The notes beneath the pieces were generated by a model that was given only the letters and a program-made list of their open reading frames with translations, searched no databases and was not told the origin of the DNA. Of a stretch of DNA of 64,000 bases, positions 1-10,384 are shown one piece after another; the first letter of the stretch is position 1; each line of letters starts with the position of its first letter. The translations under genes were made by a program, and so were the position numbers. This DNA comes from Micropterus salmoides (lineage: Eukaryota; Chordata; Actinopteri; Centrarchiformes; Centrarchidae), in the NCBI RefSeq assembly GCF_014851395.1, contig NW_024041150.1, positions 11,742,137 to 11,806,136 on the forward strand, in the 5' to 3' direction.

Positions 1-151
1 CTTTGTCGCTTACATAAGTTATACTGTTCTGTTACTGAGATGTGACAATTCCATGCCTGCTAAACACAGTATGGTCAGCAGAGGGCGCTCTATGCATTAT
101 ACTAAGGCATCAGTAGCTAATGCCAGTAAAGTAGAATGAGACGTCTGTACA

Positions 152-224
152 TGATGAGTAAGTCCAAGAATGCATGCTACAGAGAGTGCTCCTGATTAAA
201 ACTGTATTTTCATATTTCCAACAG
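152..224 (+). repeat. 73-bp direct repeat, copy 1 (possible LTR fragment)
   Basis: This 73-bp block recurs at 1133-1205 with a handful of substitutions and no net length change. Both copies end in AAACTGTATTTTCATA followed by a CAACAG-like string. Both are followed 40-55 bp later by CATGTGAGTAAAG. Copy 2 contains AATAAA where copy 1 has ATTAAA. Paired direct repeats containing a polyadenylation-like signal would fit LTR remnants or a duplicated exon-like unit. No coding sequence separates them. Confidence 0.6.
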
Positions 225-1132
225 GTAAGCAAACTGTAAACAGAATTCTGGTAAAAGACATTAGTAGTACATGTGAGTAAAGCCTTAGCTAGAAACTTTA
301 ACACGCAGAGACATTGAATTTGATCGCAGTTCAGAGTGAGTGCTGACGGGCTCCGGTGGTTAAAGGTACGCTGAATCAATATGCATGTCAGAGATTTATG
401 TTCGTAATATGTTTTGAGAAGTAACTATTAGAGTTTTGTTGAGAGAACGCTTACCGCAGCGTAGGTTAGTTAAGTGCCTTATGCAGGGCCGAGAGCTAAT
501 TGTTACATGTGTTGGTAAGCTAATGCTAATCGTGGCTAGCATGCTAATGTTACAGCCTAGAGCCCACGTTATTTTGGCGCTGTCTCACACGCTGGCACTG
601 AGTTAAATAGATGTTTATCGTGACGATTGCAAGAGTTCACACAATGCTTTCTGTTTTCACTGTTGATTTTCATTTATTTATTTGAGTATATTTAAAAGGT
701 GAGTTGCAGTGACTGGAGCTTGTGGTATTCAGTGCTGTCATATATGGTAATGTTAGTTGATGTATGTGTAATTCATTGGGGTGTAAAAGACGTAGTTAAA
801 AGGATGAAAGTTCATGCTTGGGTACATGCTGGGACAATGTTACCGACATAAATGTTCATGTGTTGAATGTGTATATTGAGGTTGCCCTTTGTTTGCCTCT
901 CTAAAATCTGAGAGTTATGCTGCAGCTTCAGTTAATTGTAGTTTTTGGTAAGTATAGTTGAGTACTTAACTGTGATATTCAGGAGAAGACACACGTGAAA
1001 GGTACAGCCAAATGATACAGGAATTTATGTGCAGGGCATTTTCGGTGTTATCTATGTCATTTAAATGTTTATTAAGATGTTGTATTTGGTTATGGTGTAA
1101 AACAGTAAGGTAGTAAGTACAGAGCAGTAAAG
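225..1132. other. No gene seen; DNA between direct repeats
   Basis: Only short spurious frames are present. If the flanking blocks are LTR-derived, this would be internal sequence, but I see no gag, pol, primer-binding-site or zinc-knuckle motif. Confidence 0.4.
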
Positions 1133-1205
1133 TGATGAGTAAGTCCAAGAATGCACGCTACAGAGAGCGCTCCTGAATAAAACTGTATTTTCATACTTAC
1201 AACAG
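1133..1205 (+). repeat. 73-bp direct repeat, copy 2
   Basis: This is the second copy of the 152-224 block, in the same orientation and about 980 bp away. It carries an AATAAA signal. The interval between the copies (about 225-1132) is AT-rich, has no credible reading frame and shows no other repeat that I recognise. Confidence 0.6.
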
Positions 1206-1772
1206 AAATTAAATGTGTAAACAACCTTTGTGTATATCTTCCTGGAGATCCCTTGTGGCCATGTGAGTAAAGACTGTTGTCTCTGTTGATTGAGGTAGTG
1301 CTAAATTGTCATATCACAGTAAAACCCCTTACCTTGGATTTCCACTGGATGTGACTGCATTGCAGGCTAGTTGCACCACACCTCCGTCACATCCCTGTCC
1401 CGGCTCAAATATCCATGTGAACTTCAAGCAGTTGACTTTAAAGCAACCCCATTTCTATCACTATTTCCAGTTGTTTTGCCAACATTTTGCTGAGTAAATT
1501 TAGGATAGAAATGTTCAGGTGTCAAGTGGAAACTTTGGGATCCGTAACACTTTTAAATGAATGATTAACCGACAAAAACACAACTGAAACATTTGCTAGT
1601 TGAATAAAAAGTTCAAAAGAACATTTTAAAATGCCATGCTCTCTGGTTGTTTTTATATATTTTTTTAATATATAATTTTAGGAAACTACAAAACCAAGGT
1701 AACATATTCCTCATTCTGAGTCAATACTTACAGACTTGATTGTTCATTAGCTTTTCTTACGCCATTTCCTTT

Positions 1773-3626
1773 TAGTGCTTGAAGTGGGCCAATACGCATT
1801 TTCTTGCGTACCGGTACTTCTCCCAAGCTGCCGTTACTCTCTCTCCACGGGTGCTTCTCAAGTCCCTTATTTGTCGTTTCCTCGCACCTCGCTTGAACCG
1901 GAAGTTGTTCCACTCCGCCATCTTGTAGGCCGTCCCAAAGCTCTTAGGCCCTCTCTACACGAACACGGGTATTTTCATAAATGTGACTTTTTGCGCAGTT
2001 TGGCCGTTCGTACACACGGAAATGCAGTATCAGGTCACTGAAACCGAACATTTTTGAAAACCCCTGCCAGGGTGAGGATTTTCAGAAACGCGGGCTGCAG
2101 TGTAGTCGTGTGGACAGTAAGCTGTCTTGTTCAAATCTGTGTTCATTGTACGTCTGAACAACAAAAGCCCCACACACAACTTTATTTATTTATTAGAAAG
2201 ATTAGAAGATTCTTTTGTTTCTCCCAAGACACCATGATAATATTCTGGGTTATTCAATAATGAATTTACAATCAGAATCAATAAATATAAATGCAGATAA
2301 TATCAGCATAGTGCCAGTAGAAATGACCCTGTGCCTCTGAGCAGGACATCAGTAACCTATAATTTTTAATGTGCAGGTGTTAAACAGGAAACAGAGAATC
2401 GTGCTGCTCTGCACTAATAACTGTGTGACTGTACCAACACCGTGCACATGTAGGCCTTTGTAGACACACACTCCATCAAAAGTCTGTACAGCTGTCAGAG
2501 CCAACTGGCAGCTGACCCAGCTGTGATCAGGTGCCACGTCATCAGAAATGGATGTCGCTTCACGTGATGCTTCGGAGGAAAGGATGTCTCATGACTCTAA
2601 AAAAAAATTCTCTCATCCCTTCTCTCCTGGCTTGGTTTCCTTGCGTCTCTCCCATAGACTGTATATAAAAAGGTCTCTCCATGCATTACCCAGTGAGCGG
2701 GACTAAGACGCAAGGAAAAGATGCAAGTGAGGGAAACGTGGATGCAATTAAGAGACTTGAGAAGCACCCCATATCAGGTTCTCGAGGCGCTACGTGACGA
2801 TCACCTGTTCCCGTTCTCGCCTGCTAAGGGAGAAGAGAAGCTCGGGTGCCTTTCATTTAGCCGTGTGCTGAATGTAGCTCATCAATGTCACTTGTCGTGA
2901 ATAGATCAATCACAGCCCGGATGGGGCGGGACATTTAAAAATATTGACCGATAGGTGTCATTTACGCTGGGGACACTGAGGACAGGTCAGAATCAGAATG
3001 TCTCCATCACTTTTTGAAAGCTTTTAAAAATGTTCTGAAAAACAATTTGCAACGAGAAATGTAAAATAACAAATGAAACAATGCAAAATAAGAAAACATG
3101 CAATGCAACTGAAATGTAGAAGAAAGTAAAAATGCATTGTCCAAAATCTGATTACAGCATTAGATTATTTTTTTATATTTTGAAATGTCACCTGCCACCT
3201 TAATTTTGTTTTTTTTGTTCCCTTCATATAAATAAAAACATTTCCTCCATTAATTGGTGCAGAAAATGTCTCCAGAATGCAGGAAATTAATGCTCAAAGT
3301 CATCACACTCCTAATCTGAGCCCTTATGTCTTGACAATACAAAGTGACGCAATTACCAAACTTTTTAAATGTTGAACTTGTAGTTCTGCATGAATGGTTA
3401 ACAAATCAGAGACTAACTACCATGTAGAGCATTTCTCTTGCACAATAATATAATGAATGACAGGCAGGCAGACTATCCAAATATAGTGTGACCTGTAAAT
3501 ACATTAATATTATACTAACATTTTACTTTGTATTTAATGTTATAATATTTACTAGTTTCACCTTGAGGAGGAGGATAGTGCGGGAGGGGGAGTCTTGGCA
3601 CCTATTTCTTTCCACTTCAAGCACTG
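1773..3626. mobile_element. Non-autonomous hAT-type transposon, copy A
   Basis: The ends are near-perfect inverted repeats: TAGTGCTTGAAGTGGG on the left and CCACTTCAAGCACTG on the right. They are flanked by 8-bp direct repeats TTTCCTTT (1765-1772) and TTTCCTTC (3627-3634), matching at 7 of 8 bases. An 8-bp target duplication is the hallmark of the hAT superfamily. A second copy lies at 7073-10376, and alignment of the two by eye defines the family. No transposase is visible. A different terminal-inverted-repeat element (1849-2770) sits inside this copy and is absent from copy B. Confidence 0.85.
1849..2770. mobile_element. DNA element nested in hAT copy A
   Basis: It begins GGGTGCTTCTCAAGTCCCTT and ends with the inverted counterpart (GAGACTTGAGAAGCACCC). 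Copy B of the host element has an uninterrupted sequence here (CTCTCCATCAGGTTCTC at about 7204), so it serves as an empty site. The interior has no transposase frame. It contains a stretch near 1950-2470 with the look of a further small repeat (CTACACGAACACGGGTATTT). The superfamily is not assigned because no clean target duplication can be read. Confidence 0.65.
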
Positions 3627-4860
3627 TTTCCTTCAAAGTAAATCATAGTCACAGTTAATAAATGCTTTGGGCCCATCTGCTTCCGACACAGAGACATTTC
3701 AGAGATTTGTCAGTCAATTGGCTCTCTCTGTTCCACTCTGGTCTGGTCTACAATAATGAGGTGTTTTTATCTTCTTAGAGTGCAGTCCTCCGATACACAA
3801 TGACCCCCTGCCACAAATAGTGAGTATGAAATGCAATTATTGTACAGCAGGAGCAGAATACAAGGCCGTTATCATCCTCTCACTGTTCTTAATTAACTTA
3901 TCCACTCTGCAAAAGATTTCTGGCCTATAGGGCAAATTCTAAATTGGCTCAGGGAGGCATGCTTCCTCTTGAGATGTGTTAATCCAAATAAACATCTCTC
4001 TCACCAGGTTACCTCAGAATAACTCTGCATTTTTGTGCTCTGCAGCCGTGAAAAGAGAACGTAAGAGAGCTTTATTCTTGTGTTTTAGCAGAGGAGGAGT
4101 AAACTTTAGGCAGACTTTCTGTCATTTGGGGATCCAGCTAAGCCCTGATTGATAAAATTGGGCTGTGAGAAGTGTGTCACGCTCCCCAGACAGGTCTGCT
4201 AATAACATTAGTAGAGAGAAAGAAAATGTTTGACTCTATCTTTAACGCACAGGATGTCACTCACACATTTGATTCCTCCTCAGAGGCAACAAAACAAATA
4301 CACAGAACACTGTGAAACCATATGGCATGTATAAATAAGTCATTTGGTGGAGAGAACATTTTTTCCAGGCTACATTCAGCTAACAGCTTTGTGTTGGTGG
4401 GTTTGAACTGGCAACCCTGTGATGAGATAGTGCCTGCAGCTTAAATCCAGTGTTAGGATGTTTCCTTCCTGCTGGCAACAACAGCTGAGAAACTGTATGC
4501 TTGTAAACTACCACATTGTCCCAACCACTGGGGTTTACCGATACTGACAGAATGCGTTTGCCACTACATGGGGCCAGTACTGCTTAAAGAAACCCTTCAA
4601 ATTTGGGAAAACAGCTTTCTTTGTGAGAGTGTGTCAAGAACCAAGTTGGACTCAAAAACAAAATAAATATACCTACCAACACCTGTGGTTTTAGGAAGTT
4701 GCGTGCTGGCAGGGATGGGCAAAGATACATCAAAATGTATTTTTGTCATAGTACAGCTGTGCTCCTCCCTGTTCCCCTGTGTTTCTCTGTTTTTCCCGTC
4801 CTGCTGTTTTTACCTTGATGTGTCAGGTATCTGTGGGGGGTGTCCTCCGACGCTGGCAGG
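3627..4860. other. No gene seen; unique-looking DNA
   Basis: About 1.2 kb without a credible reading frame or recognised repeat, moderately AT-rich. The only long open frame (from 4685) runs straight into the gypsy relic and has no recognisable protein signature before that. Confidence 0.4.
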
Positions 4861-4869
4861 CGGCTCCAC

Positions 4870-6800
4870 TCACCGGTTCCTCATCAGTAATCAACAACTT
4901 CTTCATATATTCCGGTCCTTCCCTCCAGTATTCGCCAGCAAAAGAAAAGTATCATCACTGGGGCAACTTAAAGCATCTTGATCAGCACCAGCTGGAGGTT
5001 GTGACCCAGATGCTGTTCGAGGAGTCTAATGTGTTTGCAAAAGGGGAAGGAGACTAAGATTGTAAACCCAATTTACAAACTGAAGATCAATGTGTGTGTT
5101 CAATAGTGCTATAGCTCCATACCGAAGCGCTTGTACAAGGAGGTAAAAGAGTATGTGCAGGATATCCTAGACAGAGGTTGGACCACAAAGCTTTGTCTTC
5201 ATTTTTCTCCCCAGTGGTTTGTGTCCGAAAAAGGACCAGAGTGTGTGTAGACTTCAGAGGGTTAAACCGGACGACTGACCCAGATCATCATCTATTGAAT
5301 CCAAGACCTGCTTAACAGTTTGTCACATTTCTCCCTCCTGGATAAAGGCAGCGTGTATCACCAAGGGTTCGTGAGTGAGGAAACCAGACACCTCACAGCC
5401 TTCAGTACACCGTGAGGGTTTTATGAATGAATACTGATTCCATTTGGCTTGATGAATGCACCTGCGGCTTTCCAGAAGTGTATTGAGAGAGTATTTGAGA
5501 TGAATGCTGTGCTCCATACCTCGATAATGTGCTGCTATATAATACCCCTTGAAGATCAGGCAAGTTCTCGTGAGAAAATATGGCACCAAACTGATTAAAA
5601 GAGAGGTTTGTGTCTGGAGAAGGAGTTTAGATTGATCCACAGGATTTGGCGGCAGTGATGGTACTTAGAGAGAAAATGCATTGCACAGTTGGAGATGTCA
5701 AATCCCTACTGGGGTTTCTCGGATACAACCGCACCTTTATCCAAGACTTCTCTTGGCTTGCTAAGCCACTGTTTGAACTGCTGCAGAAACCCACAGAAAC
5801 TCATGAAAGTAACACCCAAAATCAGACGAGTAAAAGTAGTGGCAGAGCTAGGAAAGAAGATAAAAGACAACTACAGTCAAAAACACCCATCACGTGGACA
5901 GGGACGTTGTTGTCAAACTAGTGGACATGCTGACTAATCCACCTATCCGAGCTTACTTGAACTTTGACCTCCCATTCATACTGCACACTGATGCGTCCAG
6001 TGAAGGTTTAGAAGCAGTACCAGCGTCAGGGCAACAAGTTGCGGGTCATTAGTTATGGCTCAAGAACTCTTAAGACCTGCCAGGAGAAATGATCACCTCC
6101 ACACCGGTAAACTTGAGTTCTTGGCTTGGCTAGTGGGCTATCGAGTTTTGTGATTACTTGTATTATTCCCCAACATTTACAGTATAAACAGATAACAACC
6201 CACTGACTTGTCCTCAGCACTGCCAGACTAAACGCTGTTAGACACAGATGGGTTGGTGAGCTGGCGGACTTTCATTCTGATATTAAGGATAGCACAGGGA
6301 AGATGAACACAGACTCTGATACACTGTCAAGGTACCCTGTGAGACTTCATTAAAAAGCACACAGGGGCCATATCATTTGAGGTTGTGTCTACAGTATGGC
6401 AAGGCAGCAAAGCAGTTTAAGAAAGTGATGTGCCTTGGGTCACAGCCTTGCAGCTTGATGGTAGAAGTGCAGAGATTGTGCCACCAGCCATCACAGAAGT
6501 TGTTTCTTTAGATCTTCAAAACTGGAATCCCAACAAAATAGACAAAATAAACATGAGGAAAGAGGCAAGCAGACTGCTGTATGAATTGAATGAGCTAGAA
6601 GCAGATGATTCTTATTGACAGACTGACCAACACAGGCAGCTTGTCTTCCCTGAGAAGTGGCAACCCATGGTGCTAAAGACCCTGCACAATGACATGTTGC
6701 TGCAGAGAAAGTAACCCATCTTGCCCACGAGAAGTTTAAATGGTCCAAGAGGACTATGTTAACAAAAGATATACCTGCATTAAACAGAAACGTCCCATGA
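4870..6800 (+). pseudogene. Decayed Ty3/gypsy-type pol (RT, RNase H, integrase)
   Basis: Short conserved pieces of a Ty3/gypsy polyprotein follow one another in the right order but in shifting frames with stops. A reverse-transcriptase entry region lies near 5105-5190 (PKRLYKEVKEYVQDILDRGW). A CVDFRGLNR motif is at about 5245, and PFGLMNAPAAFQKC at about 5443. The catalytic box near 5520 reads YLDN where active enzymes have YLDD. The RT connection (GDVKSLLGFLGY) is at about 5690. RNase H pieces follow: LHTDASSEGL at about 5980 and RHRWVGELADFHSDIK at about 6240. Integrase-like text runs from about 6430 to 6780. No flanking LTRs could be matched. It is an old, inactive copy. Confidence 0.8.
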
Positions 6801-7064
6801 GCGCCCATGGGACTCATATCCATAAGCAGTCCATTTGAGTTAATGTGCATCCACTGGCCCCACATGGACAAAAGTCATCCTTGTCCTGGTTGGCCACTTC
6901 ACGTGCTTTGCTCCCGCATAACCAACAAGTAAAAACTCCTGAATAACAGCTGCTATTAAGATATTTTAGGAAAAAAGAGTCAGAGGAAAGATCAACTCTC
7001 CCATGTCATGCATCCCTCCAACTGCACAAGGCATGAGGCCATAGCTTTTCCCCATTCTTCCTCT
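6800..7064. other. No gene seen between gypsy relic and hAT copy B
   Basis: Roughly 260 bp, probably the decayed remainder of the gypsy element. The sequence TATACGGT at 7065-7072 is the left target duplication of the following transposon. Confidence 0.4.
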
Positions 7065-7714
7065 TATACGGTCAGTGCTTGAAGTGGGCTGATAGGCAAC
7101 GGTATGCAGTACTGGCACCTCGGAGTTTTACCCTTTGGCGTACCGGGACATTTTCTTGCGTACCAGGACTTCTCCCAAGCTGTCGGTCCTCTCCTCTGCC
7201 CTCTCCATCAGGTTCTCTGGGCGCTACGTGCCGATCACCTGTTCCCATTCTCGCCTGCTAATCTCTGATGGCGAGGGAGAAGACAAGCTCAGGTGCCTTT
7301 CAAGTAGCCGTGTGCTGAATGTAGCTCATCAATGTCACTTGTCGTGAACCGACCAATCACAGCCTGGATGGGGCGGGGCATTTAAAAATATTGACCGATA
7401 GGTGTCATTTTCACTGGGGACACTTTTTGAAAGCTTTTAGAAATGTTCTGAAAAACAACTTTCAACGACAAATGTTAAATAACAAATGAAACAATGCACA
7501 TTAAGAAAACATACAATGCAACTGAAATATGCATTGACCAAAAGTTTTTTTTCAAAAAAAATATTTTTTTATATTTTGAATTGTCACCTGCCACCTTAAT
7601 TTTGTTTCCCTTCATATAAATAAAATAAATTTCCTCCATTAATTGGTGCAGAAAATGTCTCCAGAATGCAGGAAATTAATGTCGTCACACCCCTTATCTG
7701 AGCCCTTATGTCTT

Positions 7715-8130
7715 CAAAAATCAGAATCGGAATCAGTTTTATTGCCAGGTATGTGTACACATACGAGGAATTTGACTCAGGATTGTACATTGCTCATGAT
7801 GTGCTTACTTATACAATAATACCATAATGAATTTATAATAAAATAATTACCAGCTACAGTATAGACAAAACTGATATACACACTATGAACAAAACAATAT
7901 AGACATATTGACAAATAGTGCAGTGATCAGAGTGCAAAGGATGCAAGAGTAAACTATTATTCTCATTATGTACATGCATACATGTACACATGTACACAGT
8001 GTGATGGAGCATAGTGCAAAGGATGCTGGAAAAAATAAATAAGACCTATGACCTTATGACCTGAGGTAGGTGTATTGGTATACAGTATATACAATATGAC
8101 ATAGTATGAACAGCACTGAAATAGAATATA
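7715..8130 (-). mobile_element. LINE 3' tail, minus orientation
   Basis: Read on the minus strand, this block ends in CAATAAAACTGATTCCGATT and a degenerate TCTGAT-type tail, which is the usual look of a fish LINE 3' end with a polyadenylation signal. On the plus strand it begins ATCAGAATCGGAATCAGTTT just after the hAT sequence. It abuts, head to head, the plus-strand 5' part of a LINE starting near 8131. Together they may be one insertion with an inverted 5' segment. Confidence 0.65.
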
Positions 8131-10147
8131 TCCAAGATGGCGCTGAGTATAGCTACCTCGGTGTTACGTGCACTTTATTTTGTTTTGTTTTTGTGTGTTA
8201 ATTCAGTTTTCAGCTGTGATTCCCGGTGCTCTTTCACCAGGGAGGAGCTCATGAACATCAGGGGAACAACTCCAGCGGATTTAATTCCCACTTTTCTTGC
8301 GTCATCAGTGAAATTATTGGACATTTTGGTGAAGGGATCGTTCGCTGTCGTTTGCGCTGTGAAGCGCCGCAGGAGCGGGAAAAGAGCCGGGTTGTTTGTG
8401 CATCTTCGCTGGCGGTGACTCCGCACACCGCTACCAGCAATATTTCTCTCCAACGTGTGCTCGCTGTGCAACAAACTGGACGAACTTCAGCTTCTGGTGG
8501 GGAAAAACAGAGACTTTTATTCATCTTCTGTTCTGTGCTTCACGGAGACCTGGCTGTCTGAACTGATACCGGACTCCACGCTGCAGCTGGCAGACTTCCA
8601 ACTGTACAGAGCAGACCGCGACATAGAACTCTCCGGCAAAAGGTGGAGGTATCTGTTTTTATATTAACAATGGCTGGTACTAACGTGAATTTCTTATCAT
8701 TAACTGTAAACTGTTTTACTCCCCCCGTGAGTTTGCTTCATTCACTCTGGTCGGTGTTTACATCTCACCAACATCACCAACGTTCAGGACGCACAGAGCA
8801 TGCTGGCCGAACGGATACTGTGGGTGGAGCAGACAAACCCGGAATCCCTCGTTATTGTTCTCGGTGACTTTAACAGGCGAATTCTCAGCCAAGAACTCCC
8901 CAAATACAGACAGTTTATGAAGTGTCCAATCAGAGAGGGGAACACTTTGGATCACTGCTACACCACAGTTAGCAGTGCCTTTCACGCCGTCACACGCGCT
9001 CCACTGGGACCCTCTGATCACGTGATGGTCCATCTGATTCCTGCTTACAGGCAGAAACTAAAGCTCTGTAAACCTGTAGTGAGGACATCAAAAAAGTGGA
9101 CTAGTGAAGCTGTTGAGGACCTCCAGGTGTGTTTGGACTGCACTGACTGGGATGTTTTCAAGAAGGCTACCAACAATCTGGATGAGTTTACAGAGGCTGT
9201 GACGTCCTACATCAGCTTCTGTGAGGACAGCTGCATTCCAACACGGACCAGGTTGAGTTATAACAATGACAAACCCTGGTTTACAGCTAAACAGCTAAGG
9301 TTGGAAAAGGAGGGGGCATTTAGGAGTGGTGACAGGGCGTTAAAGTACAGGTTTAGCAGGGAGGTGCGAGAAGCTAAACGACTGTACTCAGAGAGACTGA
9401 AGAACCAGTTCTCTGCAAACGACGCCACTTCTGTCTGGAGGGGGTTCAGGCAGATCACAAACTATAAACCCAAAGTCCTCCACTCTGTAAACGATTCTCG
9501 CCTGGAAAATGAGCTGAAACAGTTCTACTGCCGCTTTGAGAGTCAATCGGACACCATCCCCCGTGACTCCTCCGCTCAGCTTCAGCCACCACTTCTTCCC
9601 CTCTCCCTTCAGAGCTGGCCAGCTCCATCCCCTCCCCTTCTCTCTCCATCACAGAGAGGGAGGAGAGGCAGAAACCCCGCAAAGCAGCTGGGCCGGACTC
9701 TGTCTCCCTATCCACCCTGAAGCACTGTGCTAATCAGCTGTCTCCTGTGTTCACAGATATTTTTAACACCTCACTTGAGACGTGCCATGTGCCAGCCTGC
9801 TTCAAAGCCTGGAACGCCTGGAAAGCCTTCACAGTCTGGAGCTCAACGCTCAGAAGACAGTGGAGATGGTCGTGGACTTCAGGAAGAGCAAAGCCCCACC
9901 CTTCCCCATCATCCTGTGTGACTCCCCAGTCACCACTGTGGACTCCTTCTGCTTCCTGGGCACCATCATCTCCCAAGTGGGAGCTGAACATCACCTCCAT
10001 CATTAAAATGTTTTGAGCGTGTTAAGCTGCAGGTTGATCTGAGCCAGCTGATCAACCTCCCGTCTGTACCGTCCTGGAGGGGGCCTGTAATGTCCTTCAG
10101 GTGGGCCAACACCAGTCTTTCAAAAGACTTCATGACTACACCACTTT
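8131..10147 (+). pseudogene. LINE endonuclease/RT polyprotein relic (jockey/CR1/Rex1-like)
   Basis: The block opens with CCAAGATGGCGCTG, a common LINE 5' leader. An apurinic-type endonuclease follows in shifting frames: CFTETWLSELIPDS at about 8535, GGGICFYIN at about 8645, LGDFNRRILSQELPKYRQF at about 8857, LDHCYTT at about 8947 and GPSDHVMVHLI at about 9007. Frameshifts lie near 8645 and 8790. A 306-codon frame (8800-9720) covers the endonuclease end and the linker to the RT (CLDCTDWDVF, YNNDKPWFTAKQLRLEKEGA). After about 9790 the text jumps to LNAQKTVEMVVDFRKSKAP, which normally lies downstream of the RT catalytic core. The core itself, including the YADD box, has therefore been deleted. 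The 3' end is missing in this orientation. The copy is dead. Confidence 0.85.
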
Positions 10148-10384
10148 ACAACACAAAGTGATGCAATTACCAAACTTTTTAAATGTTTAACTTGTAGTTC
10201 TGCATGAATGGTTAACAAATCAGAGACCAACTACCATGTAGAGCATTTCTCTTGCACAATAATATAATGAATGACTATCCAAATGAAGTGTGACCTGTAA
10301 ATATATTATTATACTAACATTTTACTTTGTATGGGTGTGGGGTACTGGCACCTATTTCTTTGCACTTCAAGCACTGTATATGGT

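Larger units (their letters stand above)
7073..10376. mobile_element. hAT-type transposon, copy B, split by a LINE
   Basis: It starts CAGTGCTTGAAGTGGGCTG and ends CACTTCAAGCACTG. The 8-bp flanks are TATACGGT (7065-7072) and TATATGGT (10377-10384), matching at 7 of 8. It matches copy A (1773-3626) along its left part (7073-7714) and right part (10148-10376). The 7715-10147 block is absent from copy A and is a LINE-derived insertion. Removing that block leaves about 870 bp, so the basic element is short and non-autonomous. Confidence 0.85.
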
